A DNA stretch of 64,000 nt, taken from NCBI GenBank assembly GCA_963971305.1, contig OZ020311.1, positions 3,100,001 to 3,164,000 of the forward strand, read 5' to 3'. Of this stretch, positions 1 to 12,039 are shown one piece after another. This DNA comes from Arcuatula senhousia. Taxonomy: Eukaryota; Mollusca; Bivalvia; Mytilida; Mytilidae. Numbering within the stretch: position 1 is the first letter of the stretch; the number at the start of each line of letters is the position of its first letter. The translations under genes were made by a program, and so were the position numbers. The notes below the pieces were generated by a model that was not told the DNA's origin, searched no databases, and was given only the letters and a program-made list of their open reading frames with translations.

Positions 1-2
1 CA

Positions 3-2105
3 AACATTTGGATTGAATATTTTCAGAAACTCATGAATAAAGATTATATAGCAGAATATTCTGAAGATGAAAATTATAACTTTGAAAAAGCAATTGATGT
101 TGATTGTTTAAATAATATTATTACGACTGAGGAGGTTCTTAAAGCAGCTAACCATTTAAAAAATGGGAAATCATGTGGCCCAGATGGTATTTTAAATGAA
201 ATGCTTAAAGTGTCATGTACTCATTTTCCACAATTATATGTATCTATGTTTAATGTATTGTTAAAATCTGGTGTATATCCAAAGCAATGGAGAAATAATT
301 ATATAAAACCCATTTTTAAAGGTGGATGTTATAATGACCCATCTAACTATAGAGGAGTAGCATTGTCAAGTTGTTTTGGTAAATTTTTCTCAAAAATCCT
401 TTCAACCAGATTAGATATTTTTCTAGAAAAGAATAATATAATATGTAAAGAGCAAATTGGCTTTAGAAAAAACTGTAGAACAAGTGACCATATACTGACA
501 CTTAAAAGTCTTATTGATAAAACTTTTAAATACAAAAAGAAACTTTATGTATCTTTTATTGACTTAGAAAAAGCCTTCGATACGGTTGATAGATTAGCTT
601 TACTTTTTAAACTTAAAAGACTTAATTTGAGTAATAATTATTATAATATTTTTAGGAGCATGTACCAAGAAGTTAATTATGGAGTTAAACTTGCCGAGAG
701 TGTAACAAATATATTTTCTTCTAAAGTTGGGGTTAAACAAGGTTGTGTATTGAGCCCTACCCTATTTTCAGTGTACATTAATGATATGGTTAAAATATTT
801 GATGAAAAATGTGATCCACCTTCTTTTGATATGTCTAATAAAATATCTTGTTTGTTATATGCAGATGATATAGTATTGTTATCTGAATCTGCAGCTGGGC
901 TACAAAAATGTTTAGATAACTTATCTGGTTATTGTCAAAAATGGAATTTGACAGTTAATATTGAAAAATCCAAAATAATGATTTTCAATAAAGCTGGAAA
1001 ACTTTTGAAAAAAGACAAATTTTTCATCAATAACTATGAATTGGAATTAACAAATGAATATAAATACTTGGGGATTATTTTTAAGCCTTCAGGAAGCTTT
1101 ACTAAAGCTAATGATTATCTATGTAAAAAAGCAATCAAAGCTTTATTTTGTGTGTATAAGAAACTGTATTCTGACAAAGCTAATATTCAACTTCATTTAA
1201 AATTATTTGAATCATGCATAAAACCAATACTTTTATATTGTAGTGAACTATTATGTTTAGATATGTTAGTAAAGGAGAATTCCTTTTTTAATGATAGACA
1301 TTTCTTATACCAACCAGTTAAAGTTCAAATGAAATTTGCAAAATATTTATTAGGAGTCAATAAGACCTCATCCAACATGGCTGTACTTGGTGACTTAGGT
1401 ATGTTCCCTTGCTCTATTGATGCATTAAAACTTGCAGTAGGATATTGGTATCATATTGTAAACTCAAATTCTAAAAGTTTGGTTCATTTAATGTATAACA
1501 GCATAAATAATGATAATTGGTACAAGTCAAAAATGAGAAATATATTTGAAAAGATTGTCAAATTTGATCATATCTGGAAGAACCAGAATTCATTAAGTAA
1601 AAATAGATTAGTCTTTTCTACTCAAAAAAAACTCAAAGAGGAGTTTATTTTTTTCTGGAAAGAGAAAGTTTTTCATGACACAAACCCTAATAAGGGAAAT
1701 AAACTTAGAACTTATAGATTAATAAAATCCAGTTTCGAAATGGAAAATTTTTTAAAAATAGACATAAGAAAAAAGGTAGTTTCAGAATTTGTTAAAATAA
1801 GAATAAGTAATAGTAATTTAGCTGTTGAAACAGGAAGACATAAAAACTTAGCACTAGAAAATAGAATATGTAAACTTTGCCACGTTGAGATTGAGGATGA
1901 GATTCACTTTGTATGTAGATGTACTCGGTTATCTGATGCCCGTAAAAATTTTTTTGATTATTTATCTAATATTATTCCAAGTTTTATTCAGATGTCTGAA
2001 GAAGAAAAGTTTAAGTATATTATGTCAAACAATGATTATGACATCAATAAATTCTGTATGGAAAGTATAAGTAATCTGTACAACATAAGAAATGATCTTA
2101 TATAA
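3..2105 (+). CDS. LINE (non-LTR) reverse transcriptase, 5' part outside window
   Basis: Encodes the reverse transcriptase part of a non-LTR retrotransposon, which copies element RNA into DNA at a nicked chromosomal target. The frame is open from base 3, so the protein starts upstream of the window; the first ATG is at 33. Counting from that ATG, RT blocks are visible in order: NGKSCGPDG near residue 44, FIDLEKAFD at 175-183 (motif A), GVKQGCVLSP at 233-242, catalytic YADD at 276-279, and KSKIMIF near 312. A C-terminal zinc-knuckle-like motif (CKLC, then IHFVCRC) lies near 612-632, as in many animal LINEs. The apurinic-type endonuclease expected N-terminally lies outside the window. No internal stop is seen over about 700 codons, so this is a young copy. 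The clade (CR1/L2/I-like) is not assigned. Confidence 0.93.
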   Translation, partial: NIWIEYFQKLMNKDYIAEYSEDENYNFEKAIDVDCLNNIITTEEVLKAANHLKNGKSCGPDGILNEMLKVSCTHFPQLYVSMFNVLLKSGVYPKQWRNNYIKPIFKGGCYNDPSNYRGVALSSCFGKFFSKILSTRLDIFLEKNNIICKEQIGFRKNCRTSDHILTLKSLIDKTFKYKKKLYVSFIDLEKAFDTVDRLALLFKLKRLNLSNNYYNIFRSMYQEVNYGVKLAESVTNIFSSKVGVKQGCVLSPTLFSVYINDMVKIFDEKCDPPSFDMSNKISCLLYADDIVLLSESAAGLQKCLDNLSGYCQKWNLTVNIEKSKIMIFNKAGKLLKKDKFFINNYELELTNEYKYLGIIFKPSGSFTKANDYLCKKAIKALFCVYKKLYSDKANIQLHLKLFESCIKPILLYCSELLCLDMLVKENSFFNDRHFLYQPVKVQMKFAKYLLGVNKTSSNMAVLGDLGMFPCSIDALKLAVGYWYHIVNSNSKSLVHLMYNSINNDNWYKSKMRNIFEKIVKFDHIWKNQNSLSKNRLVFSTQKKLKEEFIFFWKEKVFHDTNPNKGNKLRTYRLIKSSFEMENFLKIDIRKKVVSEFVKIRISNSNLAVETGRHKNLALENRICKLCHVEIEDEIHFVCRCTRLSDARKNFFDYLSNIIPSFIQMSEEEKFKYIMSNNDYDINKFCMESISNLYNIRNDLI

Positions 2106-2385
2106 TTAAGGTTGGAAAAGTATATATGTACTGATAAAAATGTATAACTAACTTAGAAAATTGATATATATATATATACATTTATTTAATATCACTATTA
2201 TGTTATAATATGAAAAAAAAGGTCAAATGATGTAGCAAATCAGGTTCCTCCTCAGTCGTAAGTAAACAATATGATACTTCATATGTATATATTCTTTATT
2301 GATTGTATGTTTTTGTAATGTCTGTTGTTTGAGCACAATCCTTATATGGATTTCCTTCAAATAAAATAATTTGAATTTGAATTTG
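2106..2385 (+). repeat. 3' UTR and tail of the LINE
   Basis: A+T-rich segment directly after the RT stop, ending in AATAAAATAATTTGAATTTG followed by further TTGAAT units. Short tandem A/T-rich units are a usual 3' terminus for animal non-LTR elements. The element appears to end near 2385, where base composition changes. Confidence 0.7.
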
Positions 2386-5300
2386 TCGGCAATGCTCCAG
2401 AGATCGATGTGTAAGGTGTCTAATTAGGGGTTATACCTTGTCAATTTGACAATTAACACTGAAAGCTTGATATGGCTTAGTTAATTAGCTTGGGGTGACA
2501 GGTGGAATCACTTATTAATAAATCAACAAGTAATTAATTGCATATGAGCTTTCTAACACTGCCCAAGGAAAATCAAAATGACGATTTTCGTGACTTTTCT
2601 ATAGACAATTTATTTAACCGGGAGATTTTAGGCACAAATCGGGAGGCGGGAGATAGAGTCTTGAAACCGGGAGTCTCCCGGTGAAAACGGGAGAGTTAAC
2701 ATGTCTGGTCGTTTAGAAAAATACTGAAAAGAAAAGGTGACAAATTTTCTCCTTGGCGCACACCATTCATACAATCAAAAAAAAAATCCTGAAACACGAA
2801 GAGTGACCATCCTTAAAATAGCAACACTCGAATATTCTATCATTGTATCTTTATTTTCAGACTCTTATTCTTAGCGATATTTTTGTTAATATACGCGTTC
2901 AATGGTGGTTTCTGCTAATGATTGTCTTTTAGTGCCATATTTTTGCTTTGGTCGGTAGAGCCATAGTCTTGTTTTCTTTCTTATTGGTATTTTACCTGAA
3001 AAAAGTGTAGTTCTTAATTCTTAATGAAGGATATAAACTGATATTGATGCATGGTGCTGACAATCTGGTTGAGGTTGAAACTAACTTTTGACAAGGAATT
3101 TTCTTCGATTTATAAGGGTCACAGAAACAGAGTTTTAAAATGGACACATTTTGTGTTTCGGGTTATACATGTGTAAAATGAATTTGTTAAATACTTTCTA
3201 TTATAAAACAATGGTGTCATGTTTCAATATGCTTAATATCGCATTGAAATAGTTGACGAAATAGCCGAAGACACTGTACATGTTTTCAATGATGATAAAA
3301 TGTGTTCATAAATTAGGATTCCCGACTTATTATTTCAAAGCAGTATTTTTAAATAACGATTCAATTTTATTTGTACCCTTTTTGCCCAGCAGTCTTTAAA
3401 CGTCCTTTCTTCCGTATTTAAATGTACAATAACGTTAAAATGTCGTCTTTGTCTTCTAAGACCTACCAGTGTATCACCGTTTCCATAGAATAACTTTTTA
3501 TTGCAATACTTTGAAAAAAATATATAATAGTTATAACATTTTTTATCAAAGAAAATATTTCTTTAGCCCAAAGTTAAGATAAAAACCATTCACCATATGA
3601 GGCATTACCTCCGATTTTGCTATGTCCAATGGACGTCGGTGCAATTTATGAGAGGTCTCAAAAATAAATAAAGGTACATAGGTTTTCAAACTCAGACATA
3701 TTCTTGCAGACAAGTTCCACTTCATGCTAAATCATTTTGCTTGCACGTGATTTATTAGTTGTTAAGCAACGCGTATTCCGGTGATTTCTAATTTGTTATA
3801 TGGACACTGACTAGTAGATTTACAAATTGAGCTACACAGGCTGTTGATTCTTTCGGAATGAGAAAGATTTACCGTTATATAGACGATAAAGAGATGTGGA
3901 ATAAGTTTACGCGACGCAACCAACATTTAAGAAACGGCAATTTAAACAATCACAATGAAAAACAGCCATTTAATCATCTTCTCCAGCATTAATCATATGT
4001 TGGTATAATATAGAATGGATATGGTGAGCTGCAAAGTTAGAAAAGGTGTCCGTGTGCCAACAGTGATGAAAATCATCTTAATCATATGTTGTTTTTTGAC
4101 CATTTTTATATGCGTTACCGGTTGATGACCTTTTCAGACGGTGTTATTTTAATTTTCGGGTATAACTTTCATGCCTATAAGAAAACGGGGTTTTGGTATA
4201 TTTCATATTCTTAAAAGCACGTGCATGCACATTATATTCTTTAAAAGGGTAATTTCGTTAGAGAAAAATATGTTTTATCGTTAACTTTTTTGGTAACATC
4301 ATTTTGTCATTTAGTTGGAAGAAAACTGAAACATTCTATCGAAAAATAGCTTGCATCTTAAGAAAGGGAATGGTTTCAAGTGTTCCGTGAGCCATGGCAT
4401 TTAATATTTAATTGAAATGGGAAAAGAAAAATGATACTCAAACATACCGTGGCCTCTTTTATTTTAAATCCGTTTATCCCTTTTCAAAGTGTGTTATTAA
4501 CCATTTCCATGTACGTGAATAACCTTTTCCGCCGCTCACGAGTCCATACGGTGATGATGGACCCCAGAACATACATGACAATTTATGAAAGGTAAACAGC
4601 TAAATCACCATCTGTTTCCTACTAGTACCCTCTTGATATGTAGCTTAAAAACAGACTTGCAAATTAAAGATTCCCTGCGAATTGATGAAATCAGATTTTA
4701 AGAAAGTCAAGTCGGCATACATGTACAATTTGTTCATAGACAAACCAAAAACACAAAACGTGGGAATAATACTACACAAAAAATGTGGAAAATCAGGAAG
4801 GGCTCCGATTATGGATATGAATGATAATGAATCAACTTTGAACATCGGTGAAATTTTAATCCTCAAATGTATGCGCACTTAAAATTACTGTGTAGAATTT
4901 CATATCTGTATCCCTCAAAGTTCAAATGTCCAAGTGCTCAAAAAATAATTGGGGACAAACAAAACAATTAATCTTAAAAATGTTAAGAGTGCAGTATTGA
5001 CTGTGAGAACCAAAAGGATAGAAAACAAAATTCTCTATTAAAAGTTGGAATAGACCCCCGAAATTGTATTTTCCCCTTTGCCTTTAAGTTTGGGAATGAC
5101 AATTCAATAATTTGCCTTTTTTTGGGGGGGGGGGGTGTCATTCCGGCTTGCAACAATTATCTAAACTATATCTCCTTTGCCTTGTTTTGTCTTTTGTTCT
5201 TGGATTATATGAGATCGGCGATTTTGTTGTTACCTTTATTTCAGAACAGTGTCGACTGCTCACTTCAACACTGCAATGAATATGATATATTGAAAAATAT

Positions 5301-5627
5301 AATATTGCATGTTTCGTGTTCGTACTATCATCCCAGCAGATTAAACAACATATTTGTTGCCTATCGGAAGTTCGATCAAATAACCAATCAAAAATTATGT
5401 AACAATTAAGTGTACTCCACGACCGTGTCAATGGACTATCGATCTGTTGATTCTTTTTGATGTCGATTGGTTTTTCCCGTTTGCGGCAGAAGGTGGTGAT
5501 CTAGATTTAAATTCCTTTGAATAAAAGATGGATAAGGTGTTTTCTGACTTGGTTGAACAGTGACTTTATAATGACCTATTTAGAAGTTACTTTTGCACTG
5601 CTATCGTGAGACGGGTGATAAAATGGA
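2386..5627. other. Non-coding interval
   Basis: No gene is supported here. Small items: a GGGAG-rich patch at 2617-2695 containing the palindrome CCGGGAGTCTCCCGG (2671-2685), and a weak partial copy of dispersed repeat A at 3893-3985. Overlapping short frames at 4645-4882 have no recognisable motif. A G run lies at 5125-5134. Confidence 0.5.
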
Positions 5628-5633
5628 CATTAA

Positions 5634-5775
5634 ATAAAGGTAATAACAAAACTACCGAACTTGAATGATCAATCTCACAGTCCAGAGAAAATGACAACAA
5701 CGAATCAGTCATACCGGAGAACTGGTGGATCGCAATGGTCCTGACTTGGTACAGGCATTTCAAACGAATGATGAT
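5634..5775 (-). repeat. Dispersed repeat M, copy 1
   Basis: Minus-strand copy of a roughly 190-250 bp repeat that recurs at least ten times in the window. Shared blocks are GTACCAAGTCAGGACCATTG, GATCCACCAGTTCTCCGG and AGTTCGGTAGTTTTG. Its apparent open frame is a by-product of the repeat, not a gene. Confidence 0.75.
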
Positions 5776-5969
5776 GTCAGAATTAAGCACAAGGCAAATT
5801 GGGAAAATGAGTTTTGCATGACTCTGGAAAAAAAAGAGGATGGATGAGATCAGGCAAATGAGCCCAATGACAGTCCGCAGTGCATCTACGCGCCCAACTC
5901 CTACCGAAACCTGCATCAATATTCTTACGCGCATGCAAGAAACGTTTTATTTTTGCCACACAGTGCACC

Positions 5970-6132
5970 AGTAAATGATGTGCGGTATGGTTTTCTGTAA
6001 ATGACCTGACGATTTTGACATCCACTGATAGTGGACTACCACTACCAAGCTTTACACTTAGTAGCACTGGTGTGGGTCTATTTGCCACTCAGAACCCATC
6101 CGTATTTATTGCACATTATAGTCTTAGTTTAT
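5970..6132 (+). pseudogene. Coding-like relic with LFATQNP motif
   Basis: The plus strand reads as protein-like sequence around VNDLTILTSTDSGLPLPSF and TGVGLFATQNPSV, then stops. A TGA lies in frame just upstream. The stretch encoding LFATQNP is identical over 21 bases (6079-6099) to part of the minus-strand exon at 13090-13245. This may be a duplicated gene fragment or a shared repeat. I do not recognise the protein. Confidence 0.3.
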
Positions 6133-6884
6133 AATATCTTTCCTTGCTTTATGACTTTTATATATGAAAATGTGTAAGGTATACATGCATATTGCAATTT
6201 TGTTGCTCTATATGAATGAAGAACATTTCATAAAATTATTGCATTGAAACTTTTACTTCTTGCTTATCGTTGGTCTTGTCAAGCTAGTAGGGTTTTTTTA
6301 AACATCAGAGGCGGTTAAAAAAAAACTTCTGAAAGCGGGAGTGGTCAGCCCCGACATCCAGGATGAAAAATCCAAAATTTGCATAAAATCTGCATGAAAT
6401 CAAAAACTGATATCTGCCAATTGCTGGATTGACTAGATAGAAGTTGTCATTTTGGGCAAATATTTTTCTTAAAGATATAATCGTAAACATATTTGTGAGA
6501 ATAATAATAGCAGACACTGGTGTATTTCGAAACGTCACCGCTTGTTCTATTTTTTGTTTAAATCATTTTTAAAAAATAACCAACGTTTGACTTTTTGGAC
6601 AACATATTTTATTTTGTACTCCTCTCTTCTTTTTTATCGCTAAATGATATTCATCTTTAATAGTCGGCTTCACGTGTATATATTTTTCTTACCGTTTTGA
6701 AATGACGTAACCTTTCTGAATGCATTTCGACATTTTTTTTTATCTTTAGCACATTCTTGTATGAAGTGCATAACTAATATAAGCCCATTAAAAGTTTCCA
6801 ATATAAACATTTTAAAACAACAATAAGGAAGATGGTAAAATATGAACTCCTCGACCATTTGGTGAATTGCACAGTGTCGTAAAG

Positions 6885-7044
6885 CAGAGGCGGATCCAGA
6901 AATTCTGAAAAGAGGGGGCCCACTGACTGGCCTAAGAGGGGGCCCGCTTTGGTCACGCTTCATTGATTTCCTATATATTCAACCAAATTTGTCCGCCAAA
7001 AGGGGGGGCCCGGGCCCCCCAGGCCCCCCCTGGATCCGCCTATG
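6885..7044. mobile_element. Short TIR element (MITE), AGGCGGATCC termini
   Basis: About 160 bp bounded by inverted termini CAGAGGCGGATCCAG and CTGGATCCGCCTATG (one mismatch). The interior is G-run/C-run rich. Both flanks contain GTAAAG, a possible target duplication. A second copy, split by other DNA, is at 22867-23908. No coding capacity; a non-autonomous cut-and-paste element, possibly hAT-like by the CA-ending termini. Confidence 0.7.
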
Positions 7045-7204
7045 TAAAGAATATATTTGGGCAAATTTGGTCAATAGCAGACATGACAGATAAAGATATA
7101 TATCTTTATCTGCCATGTCTGCTATTGACCAAATTTGCCCCGGTAGTAAGTTTCGAAATTAGCAAATAGGCACCAATGCCTTCGAGTGTCAAAATATAGA
7201 AAAT

Positions 7205-7520
7205 AATGAGATGTGGAATAATTGTTCGCAACAAAGCTCACATAACAAGCGACAATTTAGAAAAACCACAATGGACAACCACTAGCAGCCTTCGACGAGA
7301 CCAGTAGGCGCTGTTCGCGGTTCTACAATTGGGCCAGGCCCATGGTCTAAATAAAATGCATATAATTCAAATCCAGTCCTTAAATAGTCGCAGATAGAAC
7401 CCCTTCTTAAACAAGGAACATAAAACATCAAAAAGACAAGCACAAACAAAAGCTTTGTCAAAGATTCCTGGCTTAGGACAGGCACATATAAAATGTGGTG
7501 GGGTTAAACTAGTTTTTTGG
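7205..7520 (-). repeat. Dispersed repeat A, near-complete copy
   Basis: Minus-strand copy of a roughly 310 bp family. In family orientation it runs from CTAGTTTAAccCCACC and GCCTGTCCTAAGCCAGGAATC-like blocks to GTGTCGCGTACACTTATTCC and CACATCTC. Other copies: 38195-38510, 56485-56810, and partial ones at 3893, 20035, 20467, 22664 and 51163. It directly abuts a PLE 3' tail fragment at 7525-7618. Confidence 0.7.
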
Positions 7521-7524
7521 CCCA

Positions 7525-7618
7525 ACCTTCCGAGTATAAAAAGTCCGAAAGGGCAACGGCAAAACCGGTAAACACAAACAAGAACAGCACGAAGAAACAC
7601 AAAACACAAAATCAACTA
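7525..7618 (-). repeat. PLE 3' tail fragment
   Basis: Contains the minus-strand version of the block GTTTACCGGTTTTGCCGTTG, then GCCCTTTCGGACTTTTTATA, the signature of the PLE 3' tail seen intact at 36384-36665. No RT sequence is attached. Confidence 0.6.
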
Positions 7619-7619
7619 A

Positions 7620-8999
7620 AAACTGACTTTTAGAATCAATGAAGTGTTAGTTTACTGCAAAAAGAAAGAAAAAAGTCAGAAATCGGTCTTCTAATACTAG
7701 TTAGTTAAACATATCGTAAATTTTAACTGCTTTACGTCGAAACATGTATTTATTAGCATTAAGTGATAAGAAAATAAAATTATAAGAAAATAAAATTATT
7801 AAAGTAAAATTGAACAAATGGGATTTGGAAAAGCTAACCATCGCTCTACCCTAGCGTCGCTTAACCTAAACTTCATTGTCCGTCTCCAGAAATCTTTTTC
7901 TTTCTAATTCAGTCCTGCATCATTATCATCATAATCCTAACTATACGCTGCAACAAACTGCACACAGCTGATCAATGCAAAACTATACATGTTAAATAGG
8001 AATTTCTAAGGGAAATCCCCAAAATATTTCCCATATTTAAAGGTCAATTTGAATTTGGATTTAAAATCTGGGGACCTGAGCCCTGTGGTAAGAATTCATT
8101 TCTTTTAATTTTTTTGTCTAATGAAAATTGTAAAAAAAAAAATGCCTGTCCACGTTTGCTCTTGAAACTGGACAAGTTGATTGCCGCATGCAATCAAGTT
8201 TGTATTGATCTGTGACGTCACGAACCTCAATTGAAAACCAATAATGAATGAAAATAGCTAAATAATAGTTAGTGCTTATAGCAATGGAACTTATATGAGC
8301 AAATTTGAGGATCTTTGGAGGGTGTTTTTGTGCTTTTTGTAGATTTTGGACTCATTATTGGTGCATATTTATGACCTTATAACTCTATTAAATAACAATG
8401 ACCAACAATTATAATTTTTAAAACTACGAAATGATTTGAAAAGTAGTTTAAAGGAAAAATGAATTTAGTTATAAGAAATTGATAAATGACCATATATCTC
8501 AGTTAAAATCTGCAATTAAGATAAGCTGTTTTAGTCCTTTCTAATATGGACTAATATTGCATTTTTTTTAAATGCTTAACTGAAAACAACAGTTACTGTT
8601 AAAACGGACGGTAAGCAGCCAATAATTAAAACAAATCAGAAGTTGAGAAGTGCATATATAATGTATATATATGACAAAGGAATAAATGAAGATAAGATCT
8701 AAAATATGACCAAAAAAGTTGCAGTACAATACAGGGCTATTTCATTTCTGCTTATATAGATTAAAGCTTAATTTGGAAAAAAAATCGAGTTATTCCCGCA
8801 GGATATTTTTTTATAAATATAAGAGAATTCCGAACAATGTCAAATTTATTTTGAACTTGATGAAATGTATATATGTACCGCCATAAATCATTGATATGTC
8901 CTTCAATTCTAGAAACTAAACTAAGTTTAGAATAAATACGCAAACTGAATGGTTCATTCAATGATTTCAGTCATGCATTACTAACATTAAAAATATATT
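7620..8999. other. Non-coding interval
   Basis: A+T-rich sequence without a supported gene or clear repeat copy. A perfect CRE-like palindrome TGACGTCA lies at 8213-8220, with no promoter context that I can see. Confidence 0.5.
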
Positions 9000-9663
9000 T
9001 TTACATTATGCAATTAAATCTTTCTACACAGTGGCATCTTTCGTCATTGTGACGGCTCCTCTGGAGCATAATTGCACAATATAGCATCATATACTGCAGA
9101 AGAAGTAAAAGTAGCATCATGCAATTCGAATGAGTAACAAGTATCTGTAAGGCTTTCGATGTGGACTTTGGGCCAAAAGCAGAGCATAGCTTGTCTTGGG
9201 ATTCTGACATCGGGGAGAAATCGTCCAAGATGTGTACCCAAGGTTGTTTAAAAAGGGTATTGGTCCTTTTCTGCGGATGTGTCGGGTCATAATACAGAAA
9301 ATGAGAAAACTATATATCATTTTCCCATAACTTGTAGACCTCGTATGGGGCTCGATCGACGATGATGAAGATTGGTATTTACAGTCGTGACTATAGGGGG
9401 TGCCTCTCTGCATCGACTATTTAACAGTTAAAAACTAAACTGTTAAAGACTCGCTATGTGCCATGGGACACACCACCGTCATGCAGTGTTAGCTGCTCCA
9501 TAGTATCCTTTGTTGTCGATTGATGCAGGGCACGTCTTCCACCACGAGGAGGTACTGGTCGGAATTCTGGAATACTCGACGGTTTCATTTTGATATTAAT
9601 ATGTACCGCCGAGGGGGAACATCTAGTGAAAATATCCCTCAGACATAAGTGCTCAAAATACAA
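9000..9663 (-). pseudogene. Unresolved coding-like relic
   Basis: This stretch is richer in G+C than its surroundings. It holds overlapping minus-strand frames with protein-like patches, for example SIPEFRPVPPRGGRRALHQS and, further on in shifting frames, LGRFLPDVRIPRQAMLCFWP. The frames are interrupted by stops and shifts, as expected for an old gene or transposon relic. I recognise no family. Confidence 0.25.
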
Positions 9664-9704
9664 AGTTCCAAAACGGGTATCAATATAACTGTCAATTTGA
9701 ATTT

Positions 9705-9862
9705 AGTAATGTTGTATATATGCATATTTCAAGGAGTAACATCTCATCAGCAGCAATTGCATCAAACTAACTGGAATGCCAAAAAGAAGAAGAGAAGTAT
9801 TTAACGCCAAAAAGTCTGAACAAGGAAGCCCAATTCAGCAACGAGGATATCGACTTGGTGTT
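9705..9862 (-). repeat. Ribozyme-bearing repeat H, diverged copy
   Basis: Minus-strand copy of repeat H (see 55908-56135). It keeps CTGATGA (9744-9750 on the minus strand), GAAA (9727-9730) and a TATGCATA stem III sequence, but stem I pairing is imperfect and stem II has a mismatch. The far end keeps GGATATCGA. Likely a decayed hammerhead. Confidence 0.6.
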
Positions 9863-10910
9863 TTAAATAATTTGAATCTTACAACATAGTATTAGGCAAA
9901 AAATGTATTAATATTTGCGTCTTGTTTACCTAAAGGTGAGCAGAGATATGAAAATAAACAGCCTGTAGAAAAAATGGCCATTAAATCAACCCATTTATGG
10001 AATGGAAATTGTTTCTCCTTTTTACGTACAAATGTAAAAATATTGACAAGTAGATATAATATCTATACTATTATATCATATTGGAAATTTATTTTGATAT
10101 ATAAATAAGTTTAAAATATGTTACGTTGACATACTTTAAATAATATGTATACAAGGTATCGCGGGTTGTCCTTCAAAAAAACCGCCTGCTGTTACTAAAA
10201 AGACAGCGACTAAAAGACACAATTTATATATGCAGCTAAAAAAAACTCAAAGGTTTAAATACAACAAAGTATGCTGGCAACCATAACACAAAACAAATTG
10301 GTATTTAAACTAGGGTTAAGACCAAGTTTACGATTTACTTTGTAAACATTTCAAGACCCAGCGGCACGTCGAGATCTGTATAAAAGCAACTCTCGGCTGT
10401 GGCTTCCACGAATAAGACACTGAAGACAATATACAAAAACGAATTTCATATAGCAATTTACGCCACACAAGTCGTCCGATATCACATTTCTTGGAAAAAT
10501 GACACGTTATTTTTCTAACTTGCAATAATGAAGGGTTAATTTTATATATCTATATATTTTACCAATATGATACATTGACATCGTTTGAAATTAAGGTTAC
10601 TAGGTCAGTAATCCAATTTCTTTATATGCTTTAATATAATGCAAAGCATTTGGGACCATTCGTGTTACATGAGTATTTGAATATCATAGCTATCAAACTT
10701 TTTTCTCCTCAACATTTTGCTGAAAACTCAAATTTAAGTAAGTCACAAGGGGGTACCAAGCAAAATACCTCAAGTACGATGATCATGCAATTTCAACTGG
10801 TATGTTCACCACACTCCCTTCCCACTCCCCAAAAGAGACGCAATGGTACTGGTACTGCCTTTGTATAGGTATTCAAAGAAATGTTAGGTCAAAACAGATT
10901 TCATAGGCAG
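9863..10910. other. Non-coding interval
   Basis: A+T-rich, with scattered microsatellite-like stretches. I see no gene, no repeat copy with clear borders and no RNA gene. Confidence 0.45.
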
Positions 10911-10911
10911 A

Positions 10912-11012
10912 GGAAATCTCCGACACCCTTGGGTAAGATTTCTTTACATCTGCAACTCGGCAGAGCCTCGTTGCAGACTTGAAATCTTACCCTCGGGGTG
11001 TCGGAGATTTCC
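10912..11012. repeat. Long imperfect hairpin
   Basis: Outer arms pair perfectly over 17 bp (10912-10928 GGAAATCTCCGACACCC with 10996-11012), then 12 bp (GGGTAAGATTTC, 10931-10942 with 10981-10992), then 8 bp (TCTGCAAC, 10949-10956 with 10970-10977). The loop is about 13 nt. Probably a foldback transposable element remnant; flanking target duplications are not obvious. Confidence 0.75.
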
Positions 11013-11334
11013 TTATCTTGCCCTAACACCGGTGTTAGATTCTTATAATCTTGAGGGAACGTGATGGTATCACGAGGGAACGTGATATTATATTTTTTTT
11101 CTCATGGCCGCATTCTGCCACCGTTTTTTACAGCCCATAAAGGTATTAGCTGTTTGATTTCTCTATAATCTTATAGATTTTGCTCAAGCGTTTCTAATAA
11201 TTGAAAAATGAAAGGACATGGGGTACTAAGATATATGCATTACTCAAAATTACATTATAAATATTGAATTGGATCAAATCATTTGAACATAGCTTAATGA
11301 GTTGTTGTTCTTCAACTGCTCTTTTGTTCTGTTA

Positions 11335-11760
11335 TAAAATTCGGGGCCAAAAGGGGCCAAAATTGAAAACTCATTGTTTGATTTAATTTTTTTTTGCTAA
11401 TTAATTCTTGAAGTAGTGAGTTTAAAATTCAGGATTAATTTTGTAACATTCCCCTTCCCGTAATTACCGTTAGGTACCAAAAGGGGCAAAACATGAAAGG
11501 TAGAAGATACCTTTATTTAGGGGCCAAAAGGGGCGATATTTTATGCAACTTAATTCATTTGGTCTGCTTTTGATAAAAAATGTATTGCTTATGAAATGTA
11601 GGTGAAAAGTCCACCAAAGGCTGCTTTCAGTCCACCATGGGCTGCCCCCGGGGGAGCTACATTTGTCCAGAGCAATTGACTATTCCTATTGGCTCTAAAA
11701 CGTACAGGGTTCGACATGCTGCGATCGTATCTTGCTGCGCTCGGGGAAACTTTTTATCAG
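11335..11760. repeat. Dispersed repeat with GGGGCCAAAAGGGG blocks
   Basis: Contains three GGGGCCAAAAGGGGC-like blocks (11345, 11475, 11521), then AAAAGTCCACCAAAG and CAGGGTTCGACATGCTGC. A diverged relative lies at 32570-33120 (GGGACAAAAAGGGGCC, AAAAGTCCACCAAAG, CAGGGTTGAACATGTTGC). Function unknown. Confidence 0.55.
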
Positions 11761-12039
11761 ATTTGTTGGCCGACACTTTGCGGTAATATTGTCTATTGAC
11801 ATTTATCAATAATATGACACACTGCTCTATTTACTAGTAAGTAAAAATCAGATTTGTGCCAAGCGGGGAAATGATTTTTTTATATAACCATGACTCAACG
11901 CAGATTTTTTAACCACAGCCCGGAAGCTGTGGTATAAATTAACTAAAAACACACAATGTCATGTTCATCAAACACTGATTTGGCAATTTTCATGCGGTCA
12001 GAGAAAACGTTACCACAAAAATTGACACTCGTTGCTTTG

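Noticed and set aside
5587..5934. 115-codon minus-strand open frame
   Set aside because: It runs through repeat M, and the same wording recurs in the other M copies; a by-product of the repeat.
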